Positions 7,737-16,676 of a stretch of 64,000 nucleotides of DNA are shown here, piece by piece. This DNA comes from Segatella copri. Its GTDB lineage: Bacteria > Bacteroidota > Bacteroidia > Bacteroidales > Bacteroidaceae. The stretch's first letter is position 1. The number at the start of each line of letters is the position of its first letter. The notes beneath the pieces are model-generated. The model did not search any database. It saw only the letters and a program-made list of their open reading frames with translations, and was not told the DNA's origin. The stretch covers positions 1 to 64,000 of the forward strand of contig NZ_VZCB01000057.1 of NCBI RefSeq assembly GCF_009494395.1. The letters are read 5' to 3'. The position numbers were made by a program, and so were the translations under genes.

Positions 7737-8915
7737 ATGAAGTACGATTTTGATAAAATAATTGACCGTTCGGGTAGCGGCGACCTCAAGCACGAGGCGC
7801 TGCAGCCACGCTGGGGAAGAACCGATCTGCTGCCTCTCTGGGTAGCGGATATGGACTTCGAGACCCCTGATTTCATCACCGATGCCCTGAAGGCACGTCT
7901 GGAACATTCGCTCTTCGGATATACCGTAGAGCCGGAAGACTATCTGCCCAGCATCATCGATTGGGTGAAGGCTCATCATCAGTGGGATGTAAAGCGCGAG
8001 TGGATTCGCTTTATTCCAGGCATCGTGAAGGGAATAGGACTGGTGGTGAACGTCTTCACCAAGGAAGATGAGAAGGTCATCATCCAGCCACCCGTTTATC
8101 ATCCTTTCCGGCTTACCCCGCAGGGAAACGGCCGCGAGGTGGTCTTCAATCCGTTGAAGATGCGTGAGGACGGATATTACGAGATGGATTTCGAAAATCT
8201 GGAAAAGGTATGTGACGAGAAGTGCAAGGTGCTGATTCTCTGCAATCCTCATAATCCGGGAGGTATTACCTGGAACAAGGAAACCCTGCAGCGACTGGCT
8301 GATTTCTGCTATGAGCATCATCTGCTGGTAATCAGCGACGAGATTCATGCAGACATGGCTCTCTTCGGACACAAGCATATTCCTTTTGCATCTGTCAGCG
8401 ACCATGCGCGCGATATCAGCATCACCTTCCAGGCTCCTTCCAAGACCTTCAACATTGCGGGTATCGTGAGCAGTTATGCCATCATTCCTAGCGAGGAGAT
8501 ACGCAGCAAGTTCTATCCTTGGCTCTCTGCCAACGAACTGGATGAGCCTACGCTCTTTGCTCCTATTGCTACAGTTGCTGCCTTCCGGAAAGGGGAGGAG
8601 TGGCGCAGGCAGATGCTGGCGTATATCGAGGATAATATCCGCTTTGTAGAGGATTTCTGCAAGGAGCATATTCCGGCCATCCGTCCGCTCCGTCCGCAGG
8701 CTTCGTTCCTGGTATGGCTGAATTGCCGGGATTTGAATCTCTCTCATGACCAGCTTCTGGATCTGTTCGTCGACAAGGCTCATCTTGCCTTGAACGACGG
8801 TGAGATGTTTGGTCCCGGTGGCGAAGGCTTCATGCGACTGAATGTGGCAGAGCCTAGAAGCGTGCTGGAGCAGGCGCTTCTGCAGCTGGAAGAAGCTGTG
8901 AGGGGATTAGGTTAA
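7737..8915 (+). CDS. MalY/PatB family C-S lyase (cystathionine beta-lyase-like), 392 aa
   Basis: Class I/II PLP aminotransferase-fold enzyme that cleaves C-S bonds of cystathionine or cysteine conjugates. MKYDFDKII...LPLWVADMDF is the family N-terminus; the start at 7737 is used because the 20 residues upstream come from AGTTCAAAG repeats. The PLP lysine is K236 in APSKTFNIAG; NPHNPGG (residues 170-176) and SDEIHADM (200-207) are the canonical cofactor-binding motifs. It follows the trans-sulfuration enzyme by 116 bp of repeat DNA and is likely co-expressed with it. Confidence 0.88.
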   Translation: MKYDFDKIIDRSGSGDLKHEALQPRWGRTDLLPLWVADMDFETPDFITDALKARLEHSLFGYTVEPEDYLPSIIDWVKAHHQWDVKREWIRFIPGIVKGIGLVVNVFTKEDEKVIIQPPVYHPFRLTPQGNGREVVFNPLKMREDGYYEMDFENLEKVCDEKCKVLILCNPHNPGGITWNKETLQRLADFCYEHHLLVISDEIHADMALFGHKHIPFASVSDHARDISITFQAPSKTFNIAGIVSSYAIIPSEEIRSKFYPWLSANELDEPTLFAPIATVAAFRKGEEWRRQMLAYIEDNIRFVEDFCKEHIPAIRPLRPQASFLVWLNCRDLNLSHDQLLDLFVDKAHLALNDGEMFGPGGEGFMRLNVAEPRSVLEQALLQLEEAVRGLG

Positions 8916-8947
8916 CTCTTTAAAGTTTAAGGATATATAAAATAATG

Positions 8948-8983
8948 AAGGGGTGTGTAGATTTGAATATCTGCACACCCCTT
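8948..8983. terminator. bidirectional terminator hairpin
   Basis: AAGGGGTGTGTAGAT (8948-8962) pairs with ATCTGCACACCCCTT (8969-8983), one G-U or mismatch, between convergent genes. Confidence 0.8.
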
Positions 8984-9000
8984 TATCGATTTTCTATAGT

Positions 9001-9552
9001 TTACTTATTAAATGCATAATAGAAGCCATCGTTCATTGCCATACGAACCTGGAAAAGGCCATTCTCGTCGGCTGGCACGTTCATCTTCTCGCCGTTTGGC
9101 AGACAAGCCTGGATGCTGCCATCCTCATTAAAGCTGAAGAGTTCACGGATATCGCCATCCTTGCTGTATGACCAGCTCTTTTTCTTCTTGTTGAATACGA
9201 AGTATGATTTCTCACCCTCTGGGTCGGTAATCTCATAACCGTTCTTCAATGTCTTGATGGCGTACATACGACCATCCTTACCCATTACGTCCTTGGTCTT
9301 GCCGACATTGGCAATCACCTTTTCGCCTGTCCAGAACTCGATAGAGTTGAGTACGAACAAGTCTGCAACAGAACATACTGCGTATGCAGGACTGATAACG
9401 ATGAAAATTAATTCGTTAACGAACTTGTTGTCAGTAGCACGCTTGTTCCAATCCAAAACGTTGTTGGTAAGGCAGAATGAGCCGATACAAGAACTGAGAG
9501 TCATGGCGCCTAAAGAGACTGCGATGACAGCATTAACCGTAAATTTCTTCAT
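9001..9552 (-). CDS. DUF3332 family lipoprotein, 183 aa
   Basis: Signal sequence with lipobox LSSC at residues 19-22, hence a lipid-anchored envelope protein. A hydrophobic stretch (ELIFIVISPAYAVCSVADLFVL) at about 47-68 and the motif NSIEFWTGE are hallmarks of DUF3332. The C-terminal half is a beta-rich region with repeated K/D-rich turns. The biochemical function of the family is unknown. It is transcribed towards the preceding terminator as a single gene. Confidence 0.8.
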   Translation of the reverse strand: MKKFTVNAVIAVSLGAMTLSSCIGSFCLTNNVLDWNKRATDNKFVNELIFIVISPAYAVCSVADLFVLNSIEFWTGEKVIANVGKTKDVMGKDGRMYAIKTLKNGYEITDPEGEKSYFVFNKKKKSWSYSKDGDIRELFSFNEDGSIQACLPNGEKMNVPADENGLFQVRMAMNDGFYYAFNK

Positions 9553-9642
9553 AACTTTATGTTTTGAGGTTTAAAAATAAATAGGTCTATACGCTAATAT
9601 AAGTTAGCATATAAACCTATATACTATATTAAATATGTGTTG

Positions 9643-10683
9643 TTACTTAGCTGATTCGAATTCGCGCAGGAAGCGAGTATCATTCTCAGAGAAAAGACGC
9701 AGGTCGCTTACACGATACTTCAAGTTGGTGATGCGCTCTACACCCATACCGAAGGCATAACCGGTATAGACATTGCTGTCGATGCCGCAAGCCTCGAGGT
9801 CGTGAGGGTCTACCATACCGCAACCCAGAATCTCTACCCATCCTGTATGCTTGCAGAAGTTACATCCCTTGCCGCCGCAGATGTTGCATGAGATATCCAT
9901 CTCAGCGCTAGGCTCTGTGAATGGGAAGTAGCTTGGGCGCAGACGAATCTTTGTATCTGCACCGAACATCTCGCGAGCGAAGGTGAGGAGCACCTGCTTG
10001 AGGTCGGTGAAGCTTACGTTCTTGTCAACATAGAGACCTTCTACCTGATGGAAGAAGCAGTGGGCACGGGCGCTGATAGCCTCGTTGCGGTATACGCGGC
10101 CAGGGCAGAGAACGCGGATAGGTGGCTCATGAGTCTCCATGTAATGTGCCTCATCGTTGGAGGTATGACTGCGCAGGAGCACATTCTTGGTTACGTCATC
10201 ATCGTTGCTCTTCTCGATGAAGAAGGTATCCTGCATGTCACGGGCTGGATGATCGGCTGCAAAGTTGAGCATAGTGAACACGTGCTTGTCGTCGTCAACC
10301 TCAGGACCCTGATAGAGGGTGAATCCCATACGGCCGAAGATGTCGATAATCTGGTTCTTTACGACAGTCAATGGATGACGTGTACCCAAAGCCACAGGAT
10401 AAGCTGTACGGGTCAGGTCGATGTCATCGCTGCTTGCGTCAGCCTCTTCCATCTGATCCTTGAGTCCGTTGATCTTGGCAAGGGTAGCTTGCTTCAATTC
10501 GTTGATTTTGATACCAACCTCTTTTTTCTGGTCGCCTGGCACATTGCGGAAGTCGGCCATGAGGGCATTGATTTCACCCTTTTTGCTGAGATACTTGATG
10601 CGAAGCTGTTCTACTTCTTCTGCGTTCTGAGCAGTCAAAGAATCCACTTCTTTCAAGAGTTCTTCTATTTTTTCTAATAACAT
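9643..10683 (-). CDS. pheS: phenylalanine--tRNA ligase alpha subunit, 346 aa
   Basis: Catalytic subunit of the alpha2-beta2 PheRS, which charges tRNA-Phe. The N-terminal coiled-coil arm covers residues 1-90. Class II motif 2 lies around VYRNEAISARAHCFFHQVEGLYVD (197-220) and motif 3 is GMGVERI (312-318). A four-cysteine knuckle CNICGGKGCNFC (266-277) sits in the loop between them and may bind zinc. The beta-subunit gene is not adjacent, as is common in this group. The gene has a divergent promoter relation with the DUF4348 gene. Confidence 0.97.
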   Translation of the reverse strand: MLLEKIEELLKEVDSLTAQNAEEVEQLRIKYLSKKGEINALMADFRNVPGDQKKEVGIKINELKQATLAKINGLKDQMEEADASSDDIDLTRTAYPVALGTRHPLTVVKNQIIDIFGRMGFTLYQGPEVDDDKHVFTMLNFAADHPARDMQDTFFIEKSNDDDVTKNVLLRSHTSNDEAHYMETHEPPIRVLCPGRVYRNEAISARAHCFFHQVEGLYVDKNVSFTDLKQVLLTFAREMFGADTKIRLRPSYFPFTEPSAEMDISCNICGGKGCNFCKHTGWVEILGCGMVDPHDLEACGIDSNVYTGYAFGMGVERITNLKYRVSDLRLFSENDTRFLREFESAK

Positions 10684-10710
10684 ATCTTATTAAATTGTCT
10701 ATTTTGAGTG

Positions 10711-10718
10711 CAAAGATA
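10711..10718 (-). promoter_or_regulatory. -7 element of pheS
   Basis: TATCTTTG on the minus strand, 28 bases before the pheS start. Confidence 0.6.
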
Positions 10719-10761
10719 ATATTTTTTGCTTAAAATATGAAATATCTCAAAAGAAAGTTGT

Positions 10762-10769
10762 ACTTTTGC
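10762..10769 (+). promoter_or_regulatory. -7 element of the DUF4348 lipoprotein gene
   Basis: TACTTTTG, exact TAnnTTTG match, 30 bases before the ATG at 10799. Confidence 0.6.
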
Positions 10770-10798
10770 AATGAAAATTTGAGAAATTTAATAAGTTT

Positions 10799-11656
10799 AT
10801 GAAGAAACTATCTTTTATAACAGTAATGTTTGCGGTGCTTACCATCGTTTGTTTTACCTCTTTGGGGTGCAAGGATAAGAAGCCCGCTACTCTTGTTGAT
10901 TCAGTGGCTGCCGATACGATAGTCGCTGACACGCAGGCTATGGACTCTACCGAAAAGCTCATAGAGGAGACTCCTATGCCTAAGGCTGCAGACGAGTTGT
11001 TTGACGACTTCCTGTTCAATTTTGCTGCCAGTCGCAAGCTTCAGAGGCAGCGTGTACACTTCCCGTTGCCTGTCTGTCGTAACGGAAAAGTGATCAAGCA
11101 GATAGAAAAACGCCGGTGGAAGATGGAACATTTCTTTATGCGTCAAGATTATTATACGCTGATCTTTGACAACCGGAAGCAGATGAATTTGGTGAAGGAT
11201 ACTACCATCGACCATGTTGTGGTAGAAAAGGTGTTCTATAAGACCAATACCGTTCAGCAGTTCCTCTTCAACCGTATCAACGGTCAGTGGCTGATGACCA
11301 GCATCAACTATAAGCCGATGTATGCCAACATGAATGCCAGCTTCCTGAAGTTTTACGGTTCGTTTGCTACCGATTCAGCCTTTCAGGCAGAGCATCTGCA
11401 TAATCCGGTGAAGTTTACCGGTCCTGATCCTGATGATGATTTCAGTACGATGACGGGCGATATCGAACCGGAGACATGGCCTGCCTTTGCGCCTCAGTTG
11501 CCTTCTGGCATGATTTACAACATCATTTACGGTCAGAAATATACTGAGAGCAGCCAGAAGATATTCGTGATTCGTGGCATCGCCAATGGGTTGGAAACGC
11601 TGCTTACCTTCAAGAAGATAGGAGGAAAGTGGATGCTGACCAAGCTGGAGATGTAA
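10799..11656 (+). CDS. DUF4348-like lipoprotein, 285 aa
   Basis: Signal peptide with lipobox SLGC (residues 21-24) followed by an acidic linker rich in D, T and A up to about residue 65. The remaining region is a compact domain with alternating strands (QQFLFNRINGQWLMTSINY, LLTFKKIGGKWMLTKLEM) resembling DUF4348, a Bacteroidales envelope family of unknown function. It precedes murB, but cell-wall involvement is only suggested by position. Confidence 0.65.
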   Translation: MKKLSFITVMFAVLTIVCFTSLGCKDKKPATLVDSVAADTIVADTQAMDSTEKLIEETPMPKAADELFDDFLFNFAASRKLQRQRVHFPLPVCRNGKVIKQIEKRRWKMEHFFMRQDYYTLIFDNRKQMNLVKDTTIDHVVVEKVFYKTNTVQQFLFNRINGQWLMTSINYKPMYANMNASFLKFYGSFATDSAFQAEHLHNPVKFTGPDPDDDFSTMTGDIEPETWPAFAPQLPSGMIYNIIYGQKYTESSQKIFVIRGIANGLETLLTFKKIGGKWMLTKLEM

Positions 11657-11713
11657 ATATAGTGATTAGTGATTACTGTTTAGTGATTAATTGTTTTTTA
11701 GAAATAGCTGGAT

Positions 11714-12766
11714 ATGAAGGATATTCGAGACTATAGCCTTTTGGCTCACAATACGTTTGGAATTGATGCCAAGTGCAAGCGATTCCTGGAATACTCATCG
11801 GTAGAAGAGGCGCAGCAGATTGTGGCTGGGCTTACTGCTGCCGATCAGCCTCTGCTCATTCTGGGTGGTGGCAGTAACCTCTTGCTCACAGGCGATTACG
11901 AGGGTACGGTGATCCATTCTGCCATCAAGGGCATCGAGGTGCTGGATAATGAAACCCAGGCTGCTGCTGAGGGTGAGAATCTGAAAAATCCCGACTTTGT
12001 TTTCTTGAACTGCGGCAGTGGTGAGGTGTTTGATGACGTGGTGGCATACGCTGTAGAGCATGGCTATCATGGTGCAGAGAACCTCAGTATCATTCCGGGA
12101 GAAGTGGGAGCGAGCGCGGTCCAGAACATCGGAGCCTATGGCGTGGAAGCGAAGGATATTATATATAAGGTGGAAACTGTGGAAATTGCTACTGGAAAAT
12201 TAGTGGTTTTCGACAACCAGGACTGCCAGTACAGCTATCGTCAGAGCAGGTTCAAGCATGAGTGGAAGGATAGGTATCTTGTTACTCATGTCATCTATCG
12301 GCTGAGCAAGCACTTTGTGCCAGACCTGGATTATGGTAACATCCGTACTTCCCTGGCTGCAAAGGGAATAGAAAATCCTACAGCCCAGCAGCTCCGTGAT
12401 GTCATCATCGAGATCCGCAATGCCAAATTGCCTGACCCGAAGGTGCAGGGCAATGCGGGCAGTTTCTTCATGAATCCTATCGTGGAGAAGGCAAAATATG
12501 AGGAGCTGGCTGCACAGTATCCGGGGATGCCTCATTATACGATTGATGCTGGACACGAGAAGATTCCTGCAGGCTGGATGATTGACCAGTGTGGATGGAA
12601 GGGCAAGAGTCTGGGACGTGCAGGCGTGCATGACAAGCAGGCGCTGGTACTGGTGAACCGTGGTGGAGCTACGGGGCAGGAAATCGTCAATCTCTGTGAA
12701 ACAATCCGTAAGGATGTGAAGCTGAAGTTTGGCATTGATATCCATCCGGAGGTGAATGTTAAGTGA
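11714..12766 (+). CDS. murB: UDP-N-acetylmuramate dehydrogenase, 350 aa
   Basis: FAD enzyme that reduces UDP-GlcNAc-enolpyruvate to UDP-MurNAc with NADPH in peptidoglycan synthesis. It is of the type I (E. coli-like) form, as shown by its length and the YSYRQSRFK insertion (residues 174-182). FAD-binding segments are LLILGGGSNLL (47-57) and IPGEVGASAVQNIGAYG (126-142). The catalytic serine is in GNAGSFFMNP and the catalytic glutamate in the terminal IHPEVNV. The gap before it contains the short repeat AGTGATTAGTGATTA. Confidence 0.96.
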   Translation: MKDIRDYSLLAHNTFGIDAKCKRFLEYSSVEEAQQIVAGLTAADQPLLILGGGSNLLLTGDYEGTVIHSAIKGIEVLDNETQAAAEGENLKNPDFVFLNCGSGEVFDDVVAYAVEHGYHGAENLSIIPGEVGASAVQNIGAYGVEAKDIIYKVETVEIATGKLVVFDNQDCQYSYRQSRFKHEWKDRYLVTHVIYRLSKHFVPDLDYGNIRTSLAAKGIENPTAQQLRDVIIEIRNAKLPDPKVQGNAGSFFMNPIVEKAKYEELAAQYPGMPHYTIDAGHEKIPAGWMIDQCGWKGKSLGRAGVHDKQALVLVNRGGATGQEIVNLCETIRKDVKLKFGIDIHPEVNVK

Positions 12767-12793
12767 AGAGTGAAGAACGAAGAGTGAAGAATT
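12763..12793. repeat. GTGAAGA-type intergenic repeat, second copy
   Basis: GTGAAGAGTGAAGAACGAAG followed by AGTGAAGAATTC, almost the same text as after the MetY-like gene at 7621-7668. Confidence 0.55.
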
Positions 12794-12824
12794 CGTTTGT
12801 TTTTCAGGAAATATTTGATTATTA

Positions 12825-13595
12825 ATGAAGATTACTTTATTGGGAACAGGAACATCGAGTGGTGTTCCTGTTTTGGGATGCAATTGTGAGGTTTGCTGCA
12901 GCAATAATCCTAAGGATAAGCGCTTTAGAAGTGCTGCGATGATTGAGACGGAGAAAACCCGTATTCTGATAGATGCGGGTCCGGATATAAGGATGCAGTT
13001 GCTCAGGGAACCGTTCCGCAAGTTGGATGGTGTGCTGATTACGCATATTCATTACGACCATGTGGGAGGTATAGATGACCTGCGTGGCTTCTGCGTGTTT
13101 GGTGATATTCATATTTATGGCGATGAGCTGGTAACCCGTTCCTTGCCGCATACCATGCCTTACTGTTTTCCTAAGGATGTAGAGCAGCTTTATCCGGGAG
13201 CGCCGAAGCTCAAGCTCCATACCATAGAGCCTCATCGCTCTTATCAGATTGGCGATATTGAGTTCATGCCTATCCGTATTCTCCATGATAAGATGCCTAT
13301 CCTGGGCTATCGTTTGGACAAATTTGCCTATATTACGGATATGAAGACGATGGGCGAGGAAGAATATCAGTATCTGGAAGGAGTAGAAACGCTGGTTATC
13401 AATGCTCTCCGCTTCGATAAGCCGCATCATAGTCATCAACTGGTAGAGGATGCCATACGGGTTGCCCGTCGGATAGGAGCCCGGAAGACGATTCTCACGC
13501 ATGTTACTCATCAGATAGGTTTTCATGATGATGCCAATGCGCGCCTGCCTCAGGGCTTCGTCTTTGGTTATGATCAGATGAGCTTTGAAATTTAG
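12825..13595 (+). CDS. MBL-fold metallohydrolase (PhnP-like), 256 aa
   Basis: Metallo-beta-lactamase-fold hydrolase. The metal-binding signature HIHYDHVGGIDDL lies at about residues 68-80; the N-terminal strand LLGTGTSSGVPVLGC with nearby CEVC is typical of the PhnP/cyclic phosphodiesterase branch, where Cys residues can bind a structural zinc. Further metal ligands are the conserved His in ILTHVTHQIG. Likely a phosphodiesterase acting on a small substrate; which one is unknown. It follows murB in the same direction. Confidence 0.85.
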   Translation: MKITLLGTGTSSGVPVLGCNCEVCCSNNPKDKRFRSAAMIETEKTRILIDAGPDIRMQLLREPFRKLDGVLITHIHYDHVGGIDDLRGFCVFGDIHIYGDELVTRSLPHTMPYCFPKDVEQLYPGAPKLKLHTIEPHRSYQIGDIEFMPIRILHDKMPILGYRLDKFAYITDMKTMGEEEYQYLEGVETLVINALRFDKPHHSHQLVEDAIRVARRIGARKTILTHVTHQIGFHDDANARLPQGFVFGYDQMSFEI

Positions 13596-13721
13596 ATTTC
13601 TATTCTAAATATAACTGTCTAAGTTCTAAATAGAACAGGTTTAATAACATTTAAATAAATAAGAAATTAAGACACAAATAGTTAAATATAGTTTAGAATT
13701 TGAGTTTTTTCACGGAAAAGC

Positions 13722-13752
13722 TTGTGAAACTCATAGATTCTTTCTATATTTG
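13722..13752 (+). promoter_or_regulatory. complete promoter for a short terminated transcript
   Basis: TTG at 13722-13724, a 20-bp spacer, then TATATTTG at 13745-13752. It faces a terminator only about 60 bp downstream. Confidence 0.55.
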
Positions 13753-13758
13753 CACGTG

Positions 13759-13819
13759 TGTTTTTCATAGTATTAGATTTAAGGTTAACAAGGTTGGGCC
13801 ACGGCGGTGGCCCTTTTTT
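13759..13819 (+). ncRNA. candidate small RNA ending in a strong terminator
   Basis: From the predicted start near 13759 the only features are a 35-nt A/T-rich stretch and a GC-rich hairpin GGGCCAC/GTGGCCC (13796-13802 and 13807-13813) followed by six T. No rightward ORF fits. On the minus strand a 28-codon ORF (13682-13768) begins with a leader similar to that of the HU gene near 33465, so a gene remnant is an alternative. Confidence 0.4.
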
Positions 13820-13860
13820 GTGTCCGAAAGTCTGGAAGAAAGTCAGAATTTCAGCATAAA

Positions 13861-13907
13861 AAAGCACATCATTTTCCTCTTGTTATAGGAAGAAAATGAT
13901 GTGCTTT
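13861..13907. terminator. 16-bp perfect stem bidirectional terminator
   Basis: AAAGCACATCATTTTC (13861-13876) pairs perfectly with GAAAATGATGTGCTTT (13892-13907), downstream of the leftward three-gene envelope cluster. Confidence 0.8.
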
Positions 13908-13930
13908 CTTTTGTTTTCAGCAATTATGCC

Positions 13931-14191
13931 TTATCTTTTTCTCTTGAACTTGTGATAAAGTTTCCATGCAAGTAGAGCACCATCAAAGGCTCCAGCTCCG
14001 ATTTTCATCATGCTGCTGAAACGCTTGCTGGCGCTCGCATTCTTGGATAGCGCTTCGGGCTTGGTGAAAAGCGATTTCCACAAAGCCTTGATCTTGGCAT
14101 CGTCAGCCTGTATATCCTTGCGTAGTAATTCCTTGCGTAGACGAATTTCGTTCAGCGAGTTATATTCTATGATTTCATCTTGTTCTATCAT
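13931..14191 (-). CDS. small basic hypothetical protein, 86 aa
   Basis: No family recognised with certainty. The first 45 residues are charged and helical, the rest is basic with a weakly hydrophobic segment (MMKIGAGAFDGALLAWKLYHKFKRKR) that might lie on the membrane. It is the last gene of a leftward cluster with a holin-like membrane protein and a YtxH protein, a combination common in Bacteroidota and probably envelope- or stress-related. Confidence 0.6.
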   Translation of the reverse strand: MIEQDEIIEYNSLNEIRLRKELLRKDIQADDAKIKALWKSLFTKPEALSKNASASKRFSSMMKIGAGAFDGALLAWKLYHKFKRKR

Positions 14192-14263
14192 CTCTTTGAA
14201 TATTTGGAATGAATGAAAAAATTTCGCCTTGAGGGCTGAGCTCTTTCAGGTGAATGAAAAAAG

Positions 14264-14614
14264 TTATTGCATCAGAATGCTGGCAAGAAACTTGACGAGC
14301 GGTCTCTCTATCCATTGGTGGCGGAAGATGATGAATAGTATTAATATAAATAGGTATACACCCGCCACTACGCAGAAGGCTAGGGCTGTGCTTCCTATCA
14401 GGCCTGCCAATCCGTAAGCCGCAGCAAAGGAAAGGTAGATGATGGCGATGAGGAAGAGCCCCAGGAGCACCACTGTCATGGTGATGGCAGTGAGCAGCCT
14501 TACCACTTTATCCACAACATCGAGCTTCATGTACTCTGACTGAAGCCCGATGTAATGTTTGAGCACCTCTACGAGCTGCCCGATGGTTTCTACGTTTTTA
14601 TCGTTAGAGAACAT
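14264..14614 (-). CDS. phage-holin-family membrane protein (Phage_holin_3_6-like), 116 aa
   Basis: Two strong membrane helices, at about residues 41-66 (LLTAITMTVVLLGLFLIAII) and 75-99 (ALAFCVVAGVYLFILILFII), with an amphipathic N-terminal helix and a short basic tail. This matches the family annotated as holin-like but found as chromosomal housekeeping genes in Bacteroidota. No phage genes are near, so lysis is unlikely. It lies between the YtxH gene and a small basic protein gene. Confidence 0.75.
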   Translation of the reverse strand: MFSNDKNVETIGQLVEVLKHYIGLQSEYMKLDVVDKVVRLLTAITMTVVLLGLFLIAIIYLSFAAAYGLAGLIGSTALAFCVVAGVYLFILILFIIFRHQWIERPLVKFLASILMQ

Positions 14615-14643
14615 CTTGAGATATTTATTTTATACCTCTTTAA

Positions 14644-14856
14644 TTATACCTCAGGAGCAGCTTCCTTGATATCGTCTACCAGGTCGTCTACGTCTTTGCG
14701 GCTCAACTTGATGTCGTGCTTCTTGCAAAAATCATCTACTGCGCCAGCAATCTTGCTGCGTGTATCTTCTCCCTTTTCTGGAGCAAAAATCAAACCGAGT
14801 GCTGTACCGGCGATTGCACCGCCGAGGAATGCACCAATGTAACCTAATGCCTTCAT
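14644..14856 (-). CDS. YtxH-domain small membrane protein, 70 aa
   Basis: One glycine-rich N-terminal membrane helix (GYIGAFLGGAIAGTALGLIFAP) followed by the EKGEDTRSKI motif that defines YtxH proteins, then a charged helix. First gene of the leftward cluster; a TATATTTG promoter element lies about 100 bases upstream. Confidence 0.85.
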   Translation of the reverse strand: MKALGYIGAFLGGAIAGTALGLIFAPEKGEDTRSKIAGAVDDFCKKHDIKLSRKDVDDLVDDIKEAAPEV

Positions 14857-14959
14857 AATTCTTAAGTTTTAAACGTTATACGATTTTATACCTATAAAGT
14901 TGAAGCAAATGATGGATAGGAAAGTGAACTTTCCATTCTCTTTTGCTGCTTTACAAATG

Positions 14960-14967
14960 CAAATATA
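14960..14967 (-). promoter_or_regulatory. -7 element of the YtxH cluster
   Basis: TATATTTG on the minus strand, giving a leader of about 95 bases. Confidence 0.5.
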
Positions 14968-15073
14968 CTAATTTTTCTCCAAAAACCGCGTGAATTTGTC
15001 TTAATTTTTATTTAAATATGCTGTATTAACAAACTTTATGCGGTTTCCATGCTCATATTTGCCAAATATTTTG

Positions 15074-15081
15074 TATTTTCG
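15074..15081 (+). promoter_or_regulatory. probable -7 element of the SPOR lipoprotein gene
   Basis: TATTTTCG differs from TAnnTTTG by one base. The leader would be about 95 bases. The rest of the 14857-15180 gap shows nothing else. Confidence 0.4.
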
Positions 15082-15180
15082 CAGTGCAATTTCGTTGGAA
15101 TCGATTACAAGATGGGGCGTATTGCGTCATAAGAATAAGCAATTAATTAAGAATTTATCAATAAAAACATTTTCAAAATT

Positions 15181-15657
15181 ATGAAGAAATTATCAGTTTT
15201 GTGCGCAGGTATGTGCGCAGTTTTGGCATTGGCTAGTTGTGGTACTTCTAAGGAAAGTGCCTATAAGAAGGCTTTCGAGAAGGCTCAGCAGCAGGAGCAG
15301 GCTCCAGTTGCTCAGGAACCAGTTGTTACTCCTTTGGAGACAACTACTCCTTCTGAGTCAACAAATACAGAGGTTGATAACGCTACTGTTCGTCAGGAGA
15401 ATGTTGACCTCATTATGGGTTCAGGTCTCTCTAACTACAGCGTAGTAGTAGGCTCTTTCTCTCTCAAGGCTAACGCAGAGGGTTTGGCTAATACATTGAA
15501 GAGCGCAGGTTATGAGGCTCAGATTGTATTCAACAGCGCACGTAACATGTATCGTGTTGTAGCTTCTACATTCGCAGATAAGTCTGGTGCTGTAAAGAGC
15601 CGTAATCAGCTCCGTGCTGGCAAGTATCCTGATGCTTGGTTGCTTCTCAAGAAGTAA
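15181..15657 (+). CDS. SPOR-domain lipoprotein, 158 aa
   Basis: Lipobox LASC at residues 17-20 followed by GTSK. A Q/P/T-rich linker (about 30-70) leads to a SPOR domain at residues 84-158 (YSVVVGSFSLKANAEGLANTL ... YRVVASTF), which binds septal peptidoglycan stripped of stem peptides. Likely outer-membrane anchored and tied to cell division or wall remodelling. It stands just before the ruvX-def-TPR operon. Confidence 0.88.
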   Translation: MKKLSVLCAGMCAVLALASCGTSKESAYKKAFEKAQQQEQAPVAQEPVVTPLETTTPSESTNTEVDNATVRQENVDLIMGSGLSNYSVVVGSFSLKANAEGLANTLKSAGYEAQIVFNSARNMYRVVASTFADKSGAVKSRNQLRAGKYPDAWLLLKK

Positions 15658-15705
15658 TCCCAGCTTCTGATATTAAAGATAAAGACTAGGATTTTTCGTA
15701 GATTC

Positions 15706-16119
15706 ATGCGAATTTTATCTATAGACTACGGTAAGAAACGTACCGGTATCGCTGTGACCGACCCATTGCAGATTATTGCCAATGGGTTGGTCACTGTTGC
15801 TACACCCGAACTCTTCGCCTTTGTGGAACAGTATATCCAAAAGGAGCAGGTGGAGCGTATTATCATCGGAAAGCCAACCCAGCCCAACGGGCAGCCTAGC
15901 GAGAACCTGGCGCGAGTGGAGAACTTCTTCAATCGCTGGCGCAAGGCTCATCCTGAGGTTCCTATCGAATATTATGATGAGCGTTTTACATCGGTACTGG
16001 CTCATCGTGCCATGATAGAGGGTGGGGTGAAGAAGAAAACTAGAAGAGAAAACAAAGGATTGGTGGACGAGATCAGCGCCACCATTATTTTACAAGATTA
16101 TTTAGAGTCAAGAAGATGA
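15706..16119 (+). CDS. ruvX: Holliday junction resolvase-like RuvX/YqgF, 137 aa
   Basis: RNase H-fold putative nuclease linked to pre-16S rRNA 5' processing and recombination. The start motif [17 protein letters not shown] (residues 3-19) holds the first catalytic Asp; YDERFTS (about 88-94) and the [13 protein letters not shown] end hold the others. Standard length. Its stop overlaps the def start by 4 bp. Confidence 0.92.
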   Translation: MRILSIDYGKKRTGIAVTDPLQIIANGLVTVATPELFAFVEQYIQKEQVERIIIGKPTQPNGQPSENLARVENFFNRWRKAHPEVPIEYYDERFTSVLAHRAMIEGGVKKKTRRENKGLVDEISATIILQDYLESRR

Positions 16120-16676
16120 TTTTACCTATTTATATATATGGTCAGCCCGTTTTGAGAAAAGTGGCTGAAGATATTACTCCCGATTATCCTGAATTGAAGG
16201 AACTGATTAACAATATGTATGAGACGCTTGATTCCAGCAATGGTATCGGACTGGCTGCACCTCAGATTGGTCTGGCTATCCGTCTGGTGGTCATCGACCT
16301 CGATGTATTGAGCGAAGATCTTCCTGAATATAAGGGATTCCGTCATGTTTTTATTAATCCTCATATCCTGGAGTATGATGAGGAGGCTGAGAAGGATTCT
16401 TCTGATGAAGGATGTCTTTCCATTCCTGGCATCAATGAGAAGGTGGTTCGTCCTACCCGCATCCACGTGAAGTATCAGGATGAGAATTTCCAGGAGCACG
16501 ATGAGTGGGTTGAGGGATATCTGGCTCGCGTGATGCAGCATGAGTTCGACCATCTGGAGGGCACCATGTTCGTGGATCGTGTTTCTCCTCTTCGTAAGAA
16601 CATGATAGCTGGCAAGCTCAAGAATATCATCAAGGGCAAGTTCCGCTGCAGCTATCGTACTAAGATTCGTCGATGA
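16116..16676 (+). CDS. def: peptide deformylase, 186 aa
   Basis: Removes the formyl group from nascent N-termini. All three motifs are intact: [10 protein letters not shown] (residues 43-52), EGCLS (98-102, Cys metal ligand) and QHEFDH (141-146, His ligands and catalytic Glu). The gene overlaps both neighbours by 4 bp, so ruvX, def and the TPR gene are translationally coupled. Confidence 0.97.
   Translation: MILPIYIYGQPVLRKVAEDITPDYPELKELINNMYETLDSSNGIGLAAPQIGLAIRLVVIDLDVLSEDLPEYKGFRHVFINPHILEYDEEAEKDSSDEGCLSIPGINEKVVRPTRIHVKYQDENFQEHDEWVEGYLARVMQHEFDHLEGTMFVDRVSPLRKNMIAGKLKNIIKGKFRCSYRTKIRR

Noticed and set aside
13931..14856. holin-like gene as sign of a prophage
   Set aside because: Only YtxH and a small basic protein accompany it; this trio is a chromosomal envelope cluster in Bacteroidota.
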